From assembly GCA_029560585.1 (NCBI GenBank), contig JAKQKQ010000024.1, forward strand, positions 1-64,000: a stretch of 64,000 nucleotides of DNA. The letters are read 5' to 3'. A program made the position numbers and the translations under genes. Position 1 is the first letter of the stretch; each line of letters begins with the position of its first letter. Source of the stretch: Verrucomicrobiota bacterium. Its GTDB lineage: Bacteria > Verrucomicrobiota > Verrucomicrobiia > JADLBR01. Under the pieces are notes generated by a model. That model was given only the letters and a program-made list of their open reading frames with translations, was not told the origin of the DNA and made no database searches. Below are positions 24,523 through 33,190 of the stretch, one piece after another.

Positions 24523-27500
24523 ATGGGCAGTAGCATTGTGAAGCATTTCCATGTGTCCATGAGACCATTGGTGACGAGCGTTTGCCTTGCCCTGTTTGTG
24601 ATAACGCCGATCGCTTGGGTTAGCCTGGGCGCGGCCCACGGGGGTCCAGCATCCGCGAAGCCATCGCCCCTGGTGGTTTGGGATTGCGAGGCCGCGGCGG
24701 CCATTCCGGGGGTTCAGGTGACAACCGCCGATGCGAAGTCCGGCAACGGGGCGGTCGTTTGGCGCAATCATCCGGCACACCCAGCGCTCTCGGTGCCGAA
24801 CGTTCCGAAGGATTGGACGGGGTACCACGAATTGCGCTATTGGCTCTACAGCGCCAAGGCCGTTCCGGCTCGCGTGACAGTGATCATCTCTTCGGAGAAT
24901 CCGGCCACCAAGGGTGAGGACTACTGGGGCTACACCATCGCGTTGAACTTTGTGGGCTGGAAACAGATCGTCCTTCCGGTAGGTGGACCGGGAGGCACTC
25001 GTTCGCCCAGGGGCTGGGACAACGTCGACGGGATCACGCTCACGGCCGCGGGCTGGGGCAACACACCGCACCCGGAAGCGGATCTGCGGCTGGATCAATT
25101 TGAGCTGGTGGTCAATCCGCCTCGGCCGGGGCCCGGGATCGACGACGCGGAGTTCTTCGCCCAACTGGATCTTTCGCGTCCCGATCTCGCGGCGGTGAAG
25201 GAAGCGGTTGGACGCGCCGACATGCGCGCGGCCAAGGAGGCCATGTTGCGACACATGCGCGATCGGGCGACACCGAAGTGGTGGTTCGACTGGCGCGAGC
25301 GGCCGAGCGGGACGGTGCCCGTGAAAGGCGGGAGCGAGGGCTGGGACTACTTCGGCACGGCGATCACGATTAACTTCGAGGGCTGGAAGCAATTCACGAT
25401 TCCGTTGAGCCAGTTCAAGCCATCGCGAAAACCCATCGGATGGCAGCATATCAACAAACTTTCGTTCAGCGCGACCTATGGTGATCGGAAACCCAAGCCC
25501 GACACGCGCCTTGCCTTCGATGATATCCGACTGGAGGGTGCGGCGCCCCAAGGCCTCGGCGATTTCGAGGCATCATTCGCCTTCGACGCATGGCGCGGGC
25601 TGGTCCCGCTCAGTGGGGTTGCGAAGTCCGGCAAACAATCCGGTCTCTGGACGAATCCGGCCGGTGGCGTCGCCTGCGAGGCGGTCCCCAGAGACTGGAC
25701 GCCGTGGGCGGCGCTGAGCTTCTGGCTTTGGTCGGGAAAGGCCACCGGGGACCGGATCACGATCATCTGCGAATCGGAAACGCCCGATGTCCGGGCCGCC
25801 GAAAACGTCTGCCGCCATATTCATGGCGGATTCTTCGTTGGGGAGCGGATCAACTGGCAGGCGAACAAGCTGCCGCCGACCGAGCCGGCCTTTACCCGCG
25901 AGTGGACGTATGGCCTCAACCGTTTCCCCGATTGGAATGCGCTCGGCGATGCCTACTGGCGGACGGGGGACGAGAAGTACGCGAAGGAGTGGATCGCGCA
26001 GATGCGCTCATGGATCGAGGACAATCCCTTGCCCCGTTATTCCACCGGCAACGAAACCCTGACGTGGCGAACGATCGAGGCCGGTATTCGCACATCCGGA
26101 ACGTGGCCGGACGCCTTGTGCCGTTTCCTGGGTTCGCCCTCGCTCACCGCCGATGATCTGGTGACTTTTCTGAAGTCCTGGATCGAGCACGCGCGGCACC
26201 TGATGCGCATCACGGTGGAGCATCCAGAACACGAGGGCAACTGGGTGACGATGGAATGCAATGGCCTGGGGCACCTCGGCATCCTGTTGCCCGAGTGCCG
26301 CGATGCCGCACTGTGGCGGAAGACCGCGATCGATCGTCTGAGCGCCGAGCTTGATCGCCAGGTCTATCCCGATGGGGCGCAGAAAGAACTCACGACCGGC
26401 TACCATCAGGTTTCGCTCAGGAATTTCGTCGGCCTCTTGCGCCTGGCGCACCTCAATGCGGTGGACATGCCGCCGCAGTACCAGCGGCTGCTGGAGCGCA
26501 TGTATGATTACAACCTTCGCGTCATGACGCCGGAGGGCTTCCTCCCGCCGCTCAACGACGCCGGACCGACGGCCGTGATGGAATCGCTCCGCGAGGGGGC
26601 GGGGCTTTTCGGCAGGGAGGATTTTCTGTGGGCCGCGACCCGGGGTGTGGAGGGGCGCCGTCCCGAAGCCACTTCGGTTGCGCTCCCATACGCCGGGTGG
26701 TACGTCATGCGATCGGGGTGGGGGACCGAGGACAAATACCTCCATTTCGAGGCCGGGCCGTACGGGATCGGCCACCAGCACGAGGACAAGCTCACGCTAT
26801 TCATCTGGGCGCTCGGCCGCACGCTCCTGACGGAAGGGGGCGTTTACTCATACGACCAGAGCAAGTGGCGCCGGCATGTGCTGGGCACGTGGTCGCACAA
26901 CACCATTATTGTCGATGGCCAAGAACAACACCGCAGGGGGCTTAAGGAAACGTACGAGACTGCCGCGCCCTGCAGAAACCTGTGGGTCACCACGCCTGAA
27001 TTCGATGCCGCCGATGGTGCGTACGACCGCGGCTATGGTCCGAAGCACGAGGTCAAGATGGTCCACCACCGGACGGTCGTGTTTGTGAAACCGGACTACT
27101 GGGTTGTCGTCGATAGGCTCGAGGGAGCCGGGAAACACGACTACGACATTCTCTGGCATCTTGATAGCAACGACGCCGACCGTGATCCGGAGACTGGCGC
27201 GGCGTGGGGCACCGAGCCACGGGCCGCGAATTTGCAGGTGACTCCCGCGCCAAATCCCGCGCTGACCTTGGAGATCGTCAAGGGTCGCGAGGATCCCGTG
27301 CTCGGGTGGGGGCTGGTTGCCCGTCGGCAGCCGCGGCCTTGTCTCGATTATAAGGTTCGGGCAGAGGGCCCCGTCACGCTCGCCTGGGCCCTGACTCCGT
27401 TTCGTGATTCTCGACCCGCCGTCGCCATTCGGTGCATCGCGGAACGCGGATCGGACGTGGTGACCGTAACCGGCCCTTGGGGTGTGGACACCCTTCGGTT

Positions 27501-27552
27501 CGGGCCGCTGGGCGAGCCGGACCGCGTTCGCGTTGCCCGGGCGCCAAAGTGA
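24523..27552 (+). CDS. Secreted heparinase II/III-family polysaccharide lyase with inserted binding module
   Basis: The 1009-residue protein has a signal peptide; an alternative Met at 24559 gives a more typical one. Residues about 48-200 are a carbohydrate-binding-like beta-sandwich. The alpha-helical lyase domain begins near residue 205 (YVKEAVGRADMRAAKEAML-type helix, then PKWWFDWRERP), is interrupted at about 262-425, then resumes (AENVCRHIHGGFF). The C-terminal beta domain carries the catalytic segments GIGHQHEDKLT and WRRHVLGTWSHNTI. Role: probable uronic-acid polysaccharide lyase acting outside the cytoplasm. The inserted segment is a second binding module whose two halves are in swapped order. 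It is divergent from the large protein at 20545-24474. Confidence 0.85.
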   Translation: MGSSIVKHFHVSMRPLVTSVCLALFVITPIAWVSLGAAHGGPASAKPSPLVVWDCEAAAAIPGVQVTTADAKSGNGAVVWRNHPAHPALSVPNVPKDWTGYHELRYWLYSAKAVPARVTVIISSENPATKGEDYWGYTIALNFVGWKQIVLPVGGPGGTRSPRGWDNVDGITLTAAGWGNTPHPEADLRLDQFELVVNPPRPGPGIDDAEFFAQLDLSRPDLAAVKEAVGRADMRAAKEAMLRHMRDRATPKWWFDWRERPSGTVPVKGGSEGWDYFGTAITINFEGWKQFTIPLSQFKPSRKPIGWQHINKLSFSATYGDRKPKPDTRLAFDDIRLEGAAPQGLGDFEASFAFDAWRGLVPLSGVAKSGKQSGLWTNPAGGVACEAVPRDWTPWAALSFWLWSGKATGDRITIICESETPDVRAAENVCRHIHGGFFVGERINWQANKLPPTEPAFTREWTYGLNRFPDWNALGDAYWRTGDEKYAKEWIAQMRSWIEDNPLPRYSTGNETLTWRTIEAGIRTSGTWPDALCRFLGSPSLTADDLVTFLKSWIEHARHLMRITVEHPEHEGNWVTMECNGLGHLGILLPECRDAALWRKTAIDRLSAELDRQVYPDGAQKELTTGYHQVSLRNFVGLLRLAHLNAVDMPPQYQRLLERMYDYNLRVMTPEGFLPPLNDAGPTAVMESLREGAGLFGREDFLWAATRGVEGRRPEATSVALPYAGWYVMRSGWGTEDKYLHFEAGPYGIGHQHEDKLTLFIWALGRTLLTEGGVYSYDQSKWRRHVLGTWSHNTIIVDGQEQHRRGLKETYETAAPCRNLWVTTPEFDAADGAYDRGYGPKHEVKMVHHRTVVFVKPDYWVVVDRLEGAGKHDYDILWHLDSNDADRDPETGAAWGTEPRAANLQVTPAPNPALTLEIVKGREDPVLGWGLVARRQPRPCLDYKVRAEGPVTLAWALTPFRDSRPAVAIRCIAERGSDVVTVTGPWGVDTLRFGPLGEPDRVRVARAPK

Positions 27553-27560
27553 GGGACGAA

Positions 27561-27588
27561 AAACGCATGCGAGAAGGCTCGCGCGTTT
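27561..27588 (-). terminator. Putative intrinsic terminator of the methyltransferase gene
   Basis: The stem AAACGC/GCGTTT with inner CGAG/CTCG lies between two convergent genes. Read on the minus strand, a run of T residues (TTTTTC) follows the stem, 34 bp past the methyltransferase stop codon. Confidence 0.45.
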
Positions 27589-27621
27589 CACGGGCGGGAT
27601 TTCGGAGCGAGTGCCGCGCCG

Positions 27622-28488
27622 TTATGTTTTTTCCGCGGACGGTGACCATCTCGCGTAGGTGCCGCTCGGGAGGGGCAGGACGCCCTGTTCTCCTGTGAGG
27701 AGCATCTCGCCGCACTGGAGCGCGGGACCACCGGTTCTTGGGGTGATGGCTTGCAAGACATTCGCGAGGGCGACTGGCGTGCAGTAGGGCGTGTGCGATG
27801 ACAGGAGGATAAAGGCGGGCGATTCCGACATGAGTGAGCCGCATCTATCGATGGTCGCGGAGAGTTTCTCGTCGATCTTGTAGATTTCGTTGCGCCGACC
27901 GTGGCCGAACGTGGGTGGGTCGAGGATGATGGCATCGTATTTCTTGCCGCGCCTGATCTCGCGATCCAGAAAGCGATTGGCGTCGTCAACGATCCATTGG
28001 ATGGGTGCGTCGGCGAGGCCATTGAGGGCGGCGTTTTCCCGCGCCCATGTGACCATCCCCTTGGATGCGTCGACATGGCAGACCCGGGCGCCCGCCCGTG
28101 CGGCGGCCATGGTGGCACCACCGGAATAGGCGAAGAGGTTCAGGACCGTGGCATGATTTCCAGTCCCTTTGACGAAGGCGCCGAGCCTTCGGGTGATCCA
28201 TGCCCATGAGTCTCGTTGCTCTGGGAAAATGCCGAGATGACCGAAGGCGGTAATAGAGAGGCGAAACCGGATCCCCGAGACGGTGATAGACCACTCCTCC
28301 GGCAATCCCGTTTTCAGATTCCATCGATTCCCCTGTGAGCGATCGAAGGTGGCGTCTGCCTTCATCCAGTCCGATTGGCTTTTCTGAGGCCTCCAGATTG
28401 CCTGCGCGCAGGGGCGGATGAGCCGGTATTGACCAAAGCGCTCATATTTGCGGCCGTCGCCGCTGTCCAAGAGTTCGTAGTCATCCAT
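27622..28488 (-). CDS. Class I SAM-dependent rRNA methyltransferase (RlmI-like)
   Basis: The 288-residue protein has the Rossmann SAM-binding motif NLFAYSGGATMAAARAGA, an acidic second strand (VCHVDASKGM) and the catalytic-region motif DPPTFGHG. These are typical of the COG1092 group, which methylates cytosine in 23S rRNA. The N-terminal half is short compared with RlmI and lacks a clear PUA domain. The start at 28488 is preferred over 28527 because MDDYELLDSGDGRKYERFG matches the usual family N-terminus. It follows the formate-THF ligase gene by 39 bp in the same direction and may be cotranscribed. The exact target base is not known. Confidence 0.85.
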   Translation of the reverse strand: MDDYELLDSGDGRKYERFGQYRLIRPCAQAIWRPQKSQSDWMKADATFDRSQGNRWNLKTGLPEEWSITVSGIRFRLSITAFGHLGIFPEQRDSWAWITRRLGAFVKGTGNHATVLNLFAYSGGATMAAARAGARVCHVDASKGMVTWARENAALNGLADAPIQWIVDDANRFLDREIRRGKKYDAIILDPPTFGHGRRNEIYKIDEKLSATIDRCGSLMSESPAFILLSSHTPYCTPVALANVLQAITPRTGGPALQCGEMLLTGEQGVLPLPSGTYARWSPSAEKT

Positions 28489-28527
28489 GGCGCATGGGGT
28501 GCCGGGAAGACGCGCGCTGGAGGACAT

Positions 28528-30168
28528 TTAGGTCAACCCGGTGGCGTGGCCGGAGGGCAGCACCTTGATCCGCGCGGCGGCGGGTACTTTGGGGAGTCCG
28601 GGCATGGTGACGATGTTCCCGCAGATGGCGACGACGAAGCCCGCGCCGGCGGAGATGCGAAGCTCGTTGACGGTGATCCGGAAACCGGAGGGTCGCCCGC
28701 GGAGGGCAGGGTTGTCGGAGAGAGACAGGGGGGTTTTGGCGATGCAGACGGGGAGTCTGGAGAGGCCCTGCTTTTCGAGGAGTTGGAGGTCCTCGCGCGC
28801 GCGGCGATCAAAGTCGGTGCCGTCGGCGCCGTAGAGCTTCTTGGCGACCATCTCAATTTTCTTATCCAGTGGCATATCGAGGGGGTAGAGGAAACGCGGT
28901 TCACGGCGGCGATGCCTGGCCGTTGCGCGGAGAACCGCTTGCGCGAGGCCCACTGCCCCGGTGCCGCCCTTGTCGTAGTGCTCTGAGACCACGGCCTCGG
29001 TGCCCAGGGACTCACAGAATTTGACGATCTTGCGGAGGTTGGCCGCCGAGTCGTCTGGGAAGCGGCTGATGCAGACGACGGGTTGGACGCCGAAGAGGCG
29101 GATGTTCTCGATATGTTTCGCGAGGTTTCCTGAGCCGCCGTGGGTTTTGAAGCCGCCGTGGTACTCGATGGCCTTGGCGGTGGCGACGATGACTGCGGCC
29201 GACGGGTTGAGTCCGGCGGACCGGCACTTGATGTCGAAGAATTTCTCCGCGCCGAGGTCCGTGGCGAAACCGGCCTCGGTGACGACGATGTCGGCGAGTT
29301 TGAGCGCCAGGCGGGTGGCGATGGCGGTGTTGGTGCCCTGTGCGATGTTGGCGAAGGGGCCGCCGTGCACGAAGGCGGGGGTGCCCTCGAGGGACTGGAC
29401 GAGGTTGGGGTGGACGGCGTCTCGGAGCAGGACCTGCATGGCGCCGACGGCCTGGAGGGAATCGGCGCGGACGGGCTCACCCTTGTAGGTGAATCCGACG
29501 ATCATGCGGCTCATGCGGTCGCCGAGGTCGGCGTAATCCCTGGCCAGGCAGAGGATGGCCATGACCTCGGATGCGGGGGTGATGTTGAAACCGTCGCGCC
29601 GGGGCACGCCGTGCATGGGGCCGCCGAGGCCGACGATGATGTCGCGGAGCGACCGCTCGTTGAGGTCGATGACGCGGCGAAGGACGATGCGGCGGGGGTC
29701 GAGGCCGTGCTCGTTGCCGTGTTGGAGGTGGTTGTCGGCCATGGCGCAGAGAAGGTTGTTGGCCTTCTCGACCGCGTACATGTCGCCGACGAAGTGCAGG
29801 TTGATATCCTCGGCGGGGACCACCTGCGCGCGTCCAGCGCCGGTGCCGCCGCCCTTAATGCCGAAGTAGGGGCCGAGGGAGGGTTCGCGGAGGCAGATCA
29901 TGGCCTTGCGGCCGAGGCACCGGAGGGCGTCGGCGAGGCCGATGGTGGCGGTGGTCTTTCCCTCGCCCTGCGGCGTGGGCGTCATCGCCGAGACGAGGAT
30001 CAGGCGTCCGTCGGGTGCGGAGGCGCGTTTCTGTAGCTCCGCGATGGGGATTTTCGCGATATGGTGGCCGTGAGGCAGGATCTGTTCGAGGTCGAGGCCG
30101 AGTTCCGCGGCGACCTCGGAGATCCGGCGCGGGGGCAGGCCGTGGGTGGGCGCCGGTGCGTCGGGCAT
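28528..30168 (-). CDS. fhs: Formate-tetrahydrofolate ligase
   Basis: The enzyme makes 10-formyl-THF from formate, THF and ATP, feeding one-carbon metabolism in the cytoplasm. The 546 residues match the family. Key motifs are the ATP loop TPTPQGEGKTT, EPSLGPYFGIKGGGTGAG and the folate region VRALKMHGG-equivalent AKAIEYHGG. The start at 30168 gives the normal N-terminus (ISEVAAELGL); longer starts add a proline-rich leader. Upstream, about 100 bp separate it from the GH51 gene that ends at 30276. Confidence 0.95.
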   Translation of the reverse strand: MPDAPAPTHGLPPRRISEVAAELGLDLEQILPHGHHIAKIPIAELQKRASAPDGRLILVSAMTPTPQGEGKTTATIGLADALRCLGRKAMICLREPSLGPYFGIKGGGTGAGRAQVVPAEDINLHFVGDMYAVEKANNLLCAMADNHLQHGNEHGLDPRRIVLRRVIDLNERSLRDIIVGLGGPMHGVPRRDGFNITPASEVMAILCLARDYADLGDRMSRMIVGFTYKGEPVRADSLQAVGAMQVLLRDAVHPNLVQSLEGTPAFVHGGPFANIAQGTNTAIATRLALKLADIVVTEAGFATDLGAEKFFDIKCRSAGLNPSAAVIVATAKAIEYHGGFKTHGGSGNLAKHIENIRLFGVQPVVCISRFPDDSAANLRKIVKFCESLGTEAVVSEHYDKGGTGAVGLAQAVLRATARHRRREPRFLYPLDMPLDKKIEMVAKKLYGADGTDFDRRAREDLQLLEKQGLSRLPVCIAKTPLSLSDNPALRGRPSGFRITVNELRISAGAGFVVAICGNIVTMPGLPKVPAAARIKVLPSGHATGLT

Positions 30169-30259
30169 AGCGTGTACGGTGGATACAGGAGGCGGGGGCA
30201 AAAGGCAATTCTGGATGGGTGGCAGGTCCTGGCCGCCCATCCTCGTTTAGGCGTTTGGA

Positions 30260-30282
30260 ACCATGAGCCCCTGACTCATGGT
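30260..30282 (-). terminator. Hairpin overlapping the second GH51 stop codon
   Basis: ACCATGAG and CTCATGGT form an 8-bp perfect stem with a 7-nt loop; the TGA stop is inside the stem. There is no T-run, so this may be a 3' stability hairpin rather than an intrinsic terminator. Confidence 0.35.
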
Positions 30283-32783
30283 GTGAGCCGGAGGATGGTC
30301 AGGGAGTTGGCGGGGAGGGCATGGGAAAAAGAGGGACCGGGGATGTCGACTGTGGATTCGACGGGCACGATCTTGCGGGGTTCGCCGAGGGAGTTTTCGG
30401 CCTCTGGGTCGGGGTGTGCCAGGGTTGAGACCTTCGCGGTCTTGCCGATGGTGCCGATGCCCGTGATGTTTATCTGGGCGGTCTGCGGTTTGGCGGCGGC
30501 GTTGACGGCTTTGAGGATGATTTCGCCAGAGTCTGTTCTTCCGGCGCCGGCGTAAAGTGAGGGCAGTGGGCGGCGAGTGACTTCGTGGATGAGCTGGCCG
30601 TCGAGGAAGCATCTGATGCGGGGGCCGTCGAGTTCGACGCGGATGTCATACCAGCGCCCTGTCTCAATGGTGCCGGGGACGCGTGGGGCATCGACGCCGT
30701 GGACCTCGAGACCGTGCTGTTTGTTGCCCCAGCCGCCGAGATTCCACCAATTCTTGGCGTTGTCCTTTTGGGTCTGGAACAGGATGAGGAAACCCTCGGC
30801 CCCGGAGATCTTCCGCGCCTTGAGGGAGAGGGTGTAATCGCGCCACGTGTTATCGCCGATGAGGGCGCGCGCGCCGCGGTCAGGTCCCAATTGGCGCAGG
30901 ATGCCCTCGGCGACGGACCACGTGCCGCCTTTTGTCCGCCATGCTCCCAGGCCCTTGGAGAAATTGCTTTCGAAGAGGGTCTTTCCGTTTCGCGTGACGC
31001 GGATGTCTTTGAATTCGGTTTGGGTGGCCCACGTGCCGACGCCAGCGGCACCGCCGGGCCCTGGGAGTTCAAGGTTCGGGGATGTGGATTCGCATGCGAG
31101 AATGACGTCGGGGCGGTTGTTCGCGAACATCTTCTGGGCGTAGTAGCTGGCGCGGCCGAAGGAGCGGGCGTTGTCGAAACCGATGAGGTTGACGGGCCAC
31201 CTGCGGTCGTTGACGTTGTAGAATAGTGGCGCGTAGCTGGCCATGATCACGTAATCGCTATTGCGCTCCATGCCGAGCATGAATGCGGATTCTGCGAGTG
31301 CGGCGAGGAGGTTGCCGGCGCCGACATCGCGGTTGACGGCGTATTCTCCGACGTAGACTTTCGGCGGGGACTCGGGGCCGGGGCGCGCGTCGTAGCGATG
31401 AAAATTCTCAAAGAAGAAGGATGGCGCGACATAGAAATGCTGGTCGTGGACATCGGCACCGGCCAGGCCGACGTCGCAGATGAGGGTGATCTGGGGCCAT
31501 CTGTCCTTCAGCGCCCTTGCGAAGAGGCGGTAATAGGTCTCATAGCGGGGGCCGAAATTCTCGTTGCCGACCTCGAGATACTTTAAAGGGAATGGGGCGG
31601 GATGGCCGTTCTTGGCGCGCTCGGCGCCCCATTTCGAGTCGGCTGGGCCGAGGGCATATTCGACGGCATCGCACGTGTCCTGGATCAGCTCATGGATGCG
31701 GTCCTCGGGCCAGAAGTCGCCGTTGCGGCCGGTGCAGGACAGCCCGCAGTTGACGACGTACATGCCCTGTGCGCCGATGTCCTCGCAGAGCTGGAGGAAC
31801 TCGTGATAGCCGAGCCCGTCGATATTCCGATAGCCCCATAGGCTCCAGTGGCCGGGGCGTGCGGCGATGTCACCGATGGTTTCCTTCCAGCGATAGCGGT
31901 TCTCCATGGTGGCGCCCTCGACGACGCATCCTCCGGGGAAGCGAAGGAAGGCGGGCCTGAGGTCCGCGAGGAGCTGGGCGAGGTCGGGGCGACAGCCGTT
32001 GCGACGATCCTTGAAAGTGTGGCGCGGGAACAACGAGACCGCGTCGAGGTCGAGTTGGCCAGCGGAGAGGGGTTTGAGGAAGAAGCGGGCTTGGGAATCG
32101 GTGGTGGTTGCGGTGAGCGTCGCTTCATACTTGTGCCACGCGTCCTTGGTGACGGGTGGGGTGGAGGATTTGGCGATGACCTGACCGTTGTGGTCCAAGA
32201 TGCCGATTTCGAGAGGGCCGGAGAAGCCTGCGGCGGCGCGAGCGCGGCACGAGAAGTCGTAATCAGCGCCGGCCTTGGCGCTGACGCCCCAGTAACCCTC
32301 ATTGAGAAGCCGTGGCGAGGCGCCGGTGGGGATCGTGAGGCGGAGGTATCGCACATTTTTGGGGTGGGCGGGTCGTTCGGACTCGAGGGACATTGCGGCG
32401 GGCGGGCCGTTGGTTTCGAGCGACCAGGCGGGCCACGGAGAGGGGAAGGTCCAGGGGACCGTGAAGTGCTTGGAGTTTCCGCTCACGTAGTCTGGTAAGT
32501 CCGGCGCCCGACACTCGGTGCCGTCGATCGTGCAGCCCTCGACGGGCAGTGTCTCCTCGAAGGAGCGATTCTGGATCATTTCCGCGTAGAGGCCGCCGTC
32601 GCCAGCGTGGTTAATCTCCTCGAAGAAAAGCCCCCAGAGGGTGGGGCTGACCGTCGCCCCGGGCCGATCGGCGCGGACGGTGATCTGGGTGGCTGGCGCG
32701 GCGGCGGCGGCGCCGTGGGCGAGCATCGCGACGGCGAAGGCGATCCGGTGAACGGCAAGGGAAAGTGTGCGGCGGGTCATCAA
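30276..32783 (-). CDS. Secreted multidomain GH51 alpha-L-arabinofuranosidase (second copy)
   Basis: The 835-residue protein starts with a signal peptide (RIAFAVAMLAHGAAAAA). An N-terminal carbohydrate-binding beta-sandwich (about residues 90-255) is inserted after the first barrel strand (LWGLFFEEINHAGDGGLYAE). The GH51 barrel has its acid/base Glu in VGNENFG near residue 406 and nucleophile Glu in YVGEYAVN near residue 480. A concanavalin-like domain (about 595-730, GRWYDIRVELDGPRIRCFLDG) is set into the C-terminal beta-sandwich. It is of the larger type acting on polymeric arabinoxylan or arabinan. Two copies of the 15-bp motif lie 36-71 bp upstream. Confidence 0.92.
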   Translation of the reverse strand: MMTRRTLSLAVHRIAFAVAMLAHGAAAAAPATQITVRADRPGATVSPTLWGLFFEEINHAGDGGLYAEMIQNRSFEETLPVEGCTIDGTECRAPDLPDYVSGNSKHFTVPWTFPSPWPAWSLETNGPPAAMSLESERPAHPKNVRYLRLTIPTGASPRLLNEGYWGVSAKAGADYDFSCRARAAAGFSGPLEIGILDHNGQVIAKSSTPPVTKDAWHKYEATLTATTTDSQARFFLKPLSAGQLDLDAVSLFPRHTFKDRRNGCRPDLAQLLADLRPAFLRFPGGCVVEGATMENRYRWKETIGDIAARPGHWSLWGYRNIDGLGYHEFLQLCEDIGAQGMYVVNCGLSCTGRNGDFWPEDRIHELIQDTCDAVEYALGPADSKWGAERAKNGHPAPFPLKYLEVGNENFGPRYETYYRLFARALKDRWPQITLICDVGLAGADVHDQHFYVAPSFFFENFHRYDARPGPESPPKVYVGEYAVNRDVGAGNLLAALAESAFMLGMERNSDYVIMASYAPLFYNVNDRRWPVNLIGFDNARSFGRASYYAQKMFANNRPDVILACESTSPNLELPGPGGAAGVGTWATQTEFKDIRVTRNGKTLFESNFSKGLGAWRTKGGTWSVAEGILRQLGPDRGARALIGDNTWRDYTLSLKARKISGAEGFLILFQTQKDNAKNWWNLGGWGNKQHGLEVHGVDAPRVPGTIETGRWYDIRVELDGPRIRCFLDGQLIHEVTRRPLPSLYAGAGRTDSGEIILKAVNAAAKPQTAQINITGIGTIGKTAKVSTLAHPDPEAENSLGEPRKIVPVESTVDIPGPSFSHALPANSLTILRLTP

Positions 32784-32818
32784 CCGGGACGCTAGGCATT
32801 GTCGCGTGGGGGCGGCAA

Positions 32819-32854
32819 CGCCAGATCGCGTACAAATATCACCAATTTACGAAC
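32819..32854 (-). promoter_or_regulatory. Tandem operator-like motif upstream of second GH51 gene
   Basis: Read on the gene strand, GTTCGTAAATTGGTG (32854-32840) and GTACGCGATCTGGCG (32833-32819) stand 21 bp apart. Both the motif and the spacing match the pair upstream of the first GH51 gene, and the match continues a few bases past the inner copy (GGCGTTG in both). This suggests one regulator binding both promoters. Confidence 0.7.
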
Positions 32855-32958
32855 AGATGAACGCACCCGGCTGCCACTCTCCTGCCCACGGCTGAGGGCC
32901 CAGAGCCAGTCTTCGGCAAGCGCAGGCCCAATGCGGCTGTGGCATCGGGCCCCCGCGT

Positions 32959-33185
32959 TAGCCCGGATATTCCACAGCCTGCCGGCTGTGAAATTCCGGG
33001 CTCTGGGAAAACCGCGCCATGAAAGCCATTTGTTGGGAAAGGTCAGGCAAAGACTGGGTTTTTTCGCGGTTGCGGAGTGTGTTTCGCGAACCGGTGGTCC
33101 CAGACCCTTCAAAGTCGCGTTCTTCGGAGCGCGGTTTTCCCTTGAGCCTGCATATTTCACGCGGAAGCGTGAAATATGCAGGTTA
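32959..33185 (-). repeat. 227-bp dispersed repeat with palindromic ends, copy 2 (inverted)
   Basis: This unit is the reverse complement of the repeat at 405-631 over its whole length, with scattered substitutions. The terminal hairpin at 33147-33182 is perfect here: CCTGCATATTTCACGC pairs with its full complement around a 4-nt loop. The other end (32960 to about 33002) has arms AGCCCGG/CCGGGCT. It lies just past the stop codon of the PPC-domain gene. The rest of 32784-33190 holds the GH51 operator region and no gene. Confidence 0.85.
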
Positions 33186-33190
33186 GGAGG

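Noticed and set aside
32792..33160. A 122-residue minus-strand open frame upstream of the second GH51 gene
   Set aside because: It lies mostly inside the inverted 227-bp repeat; comparison of the two copies shows no codon-position bias.
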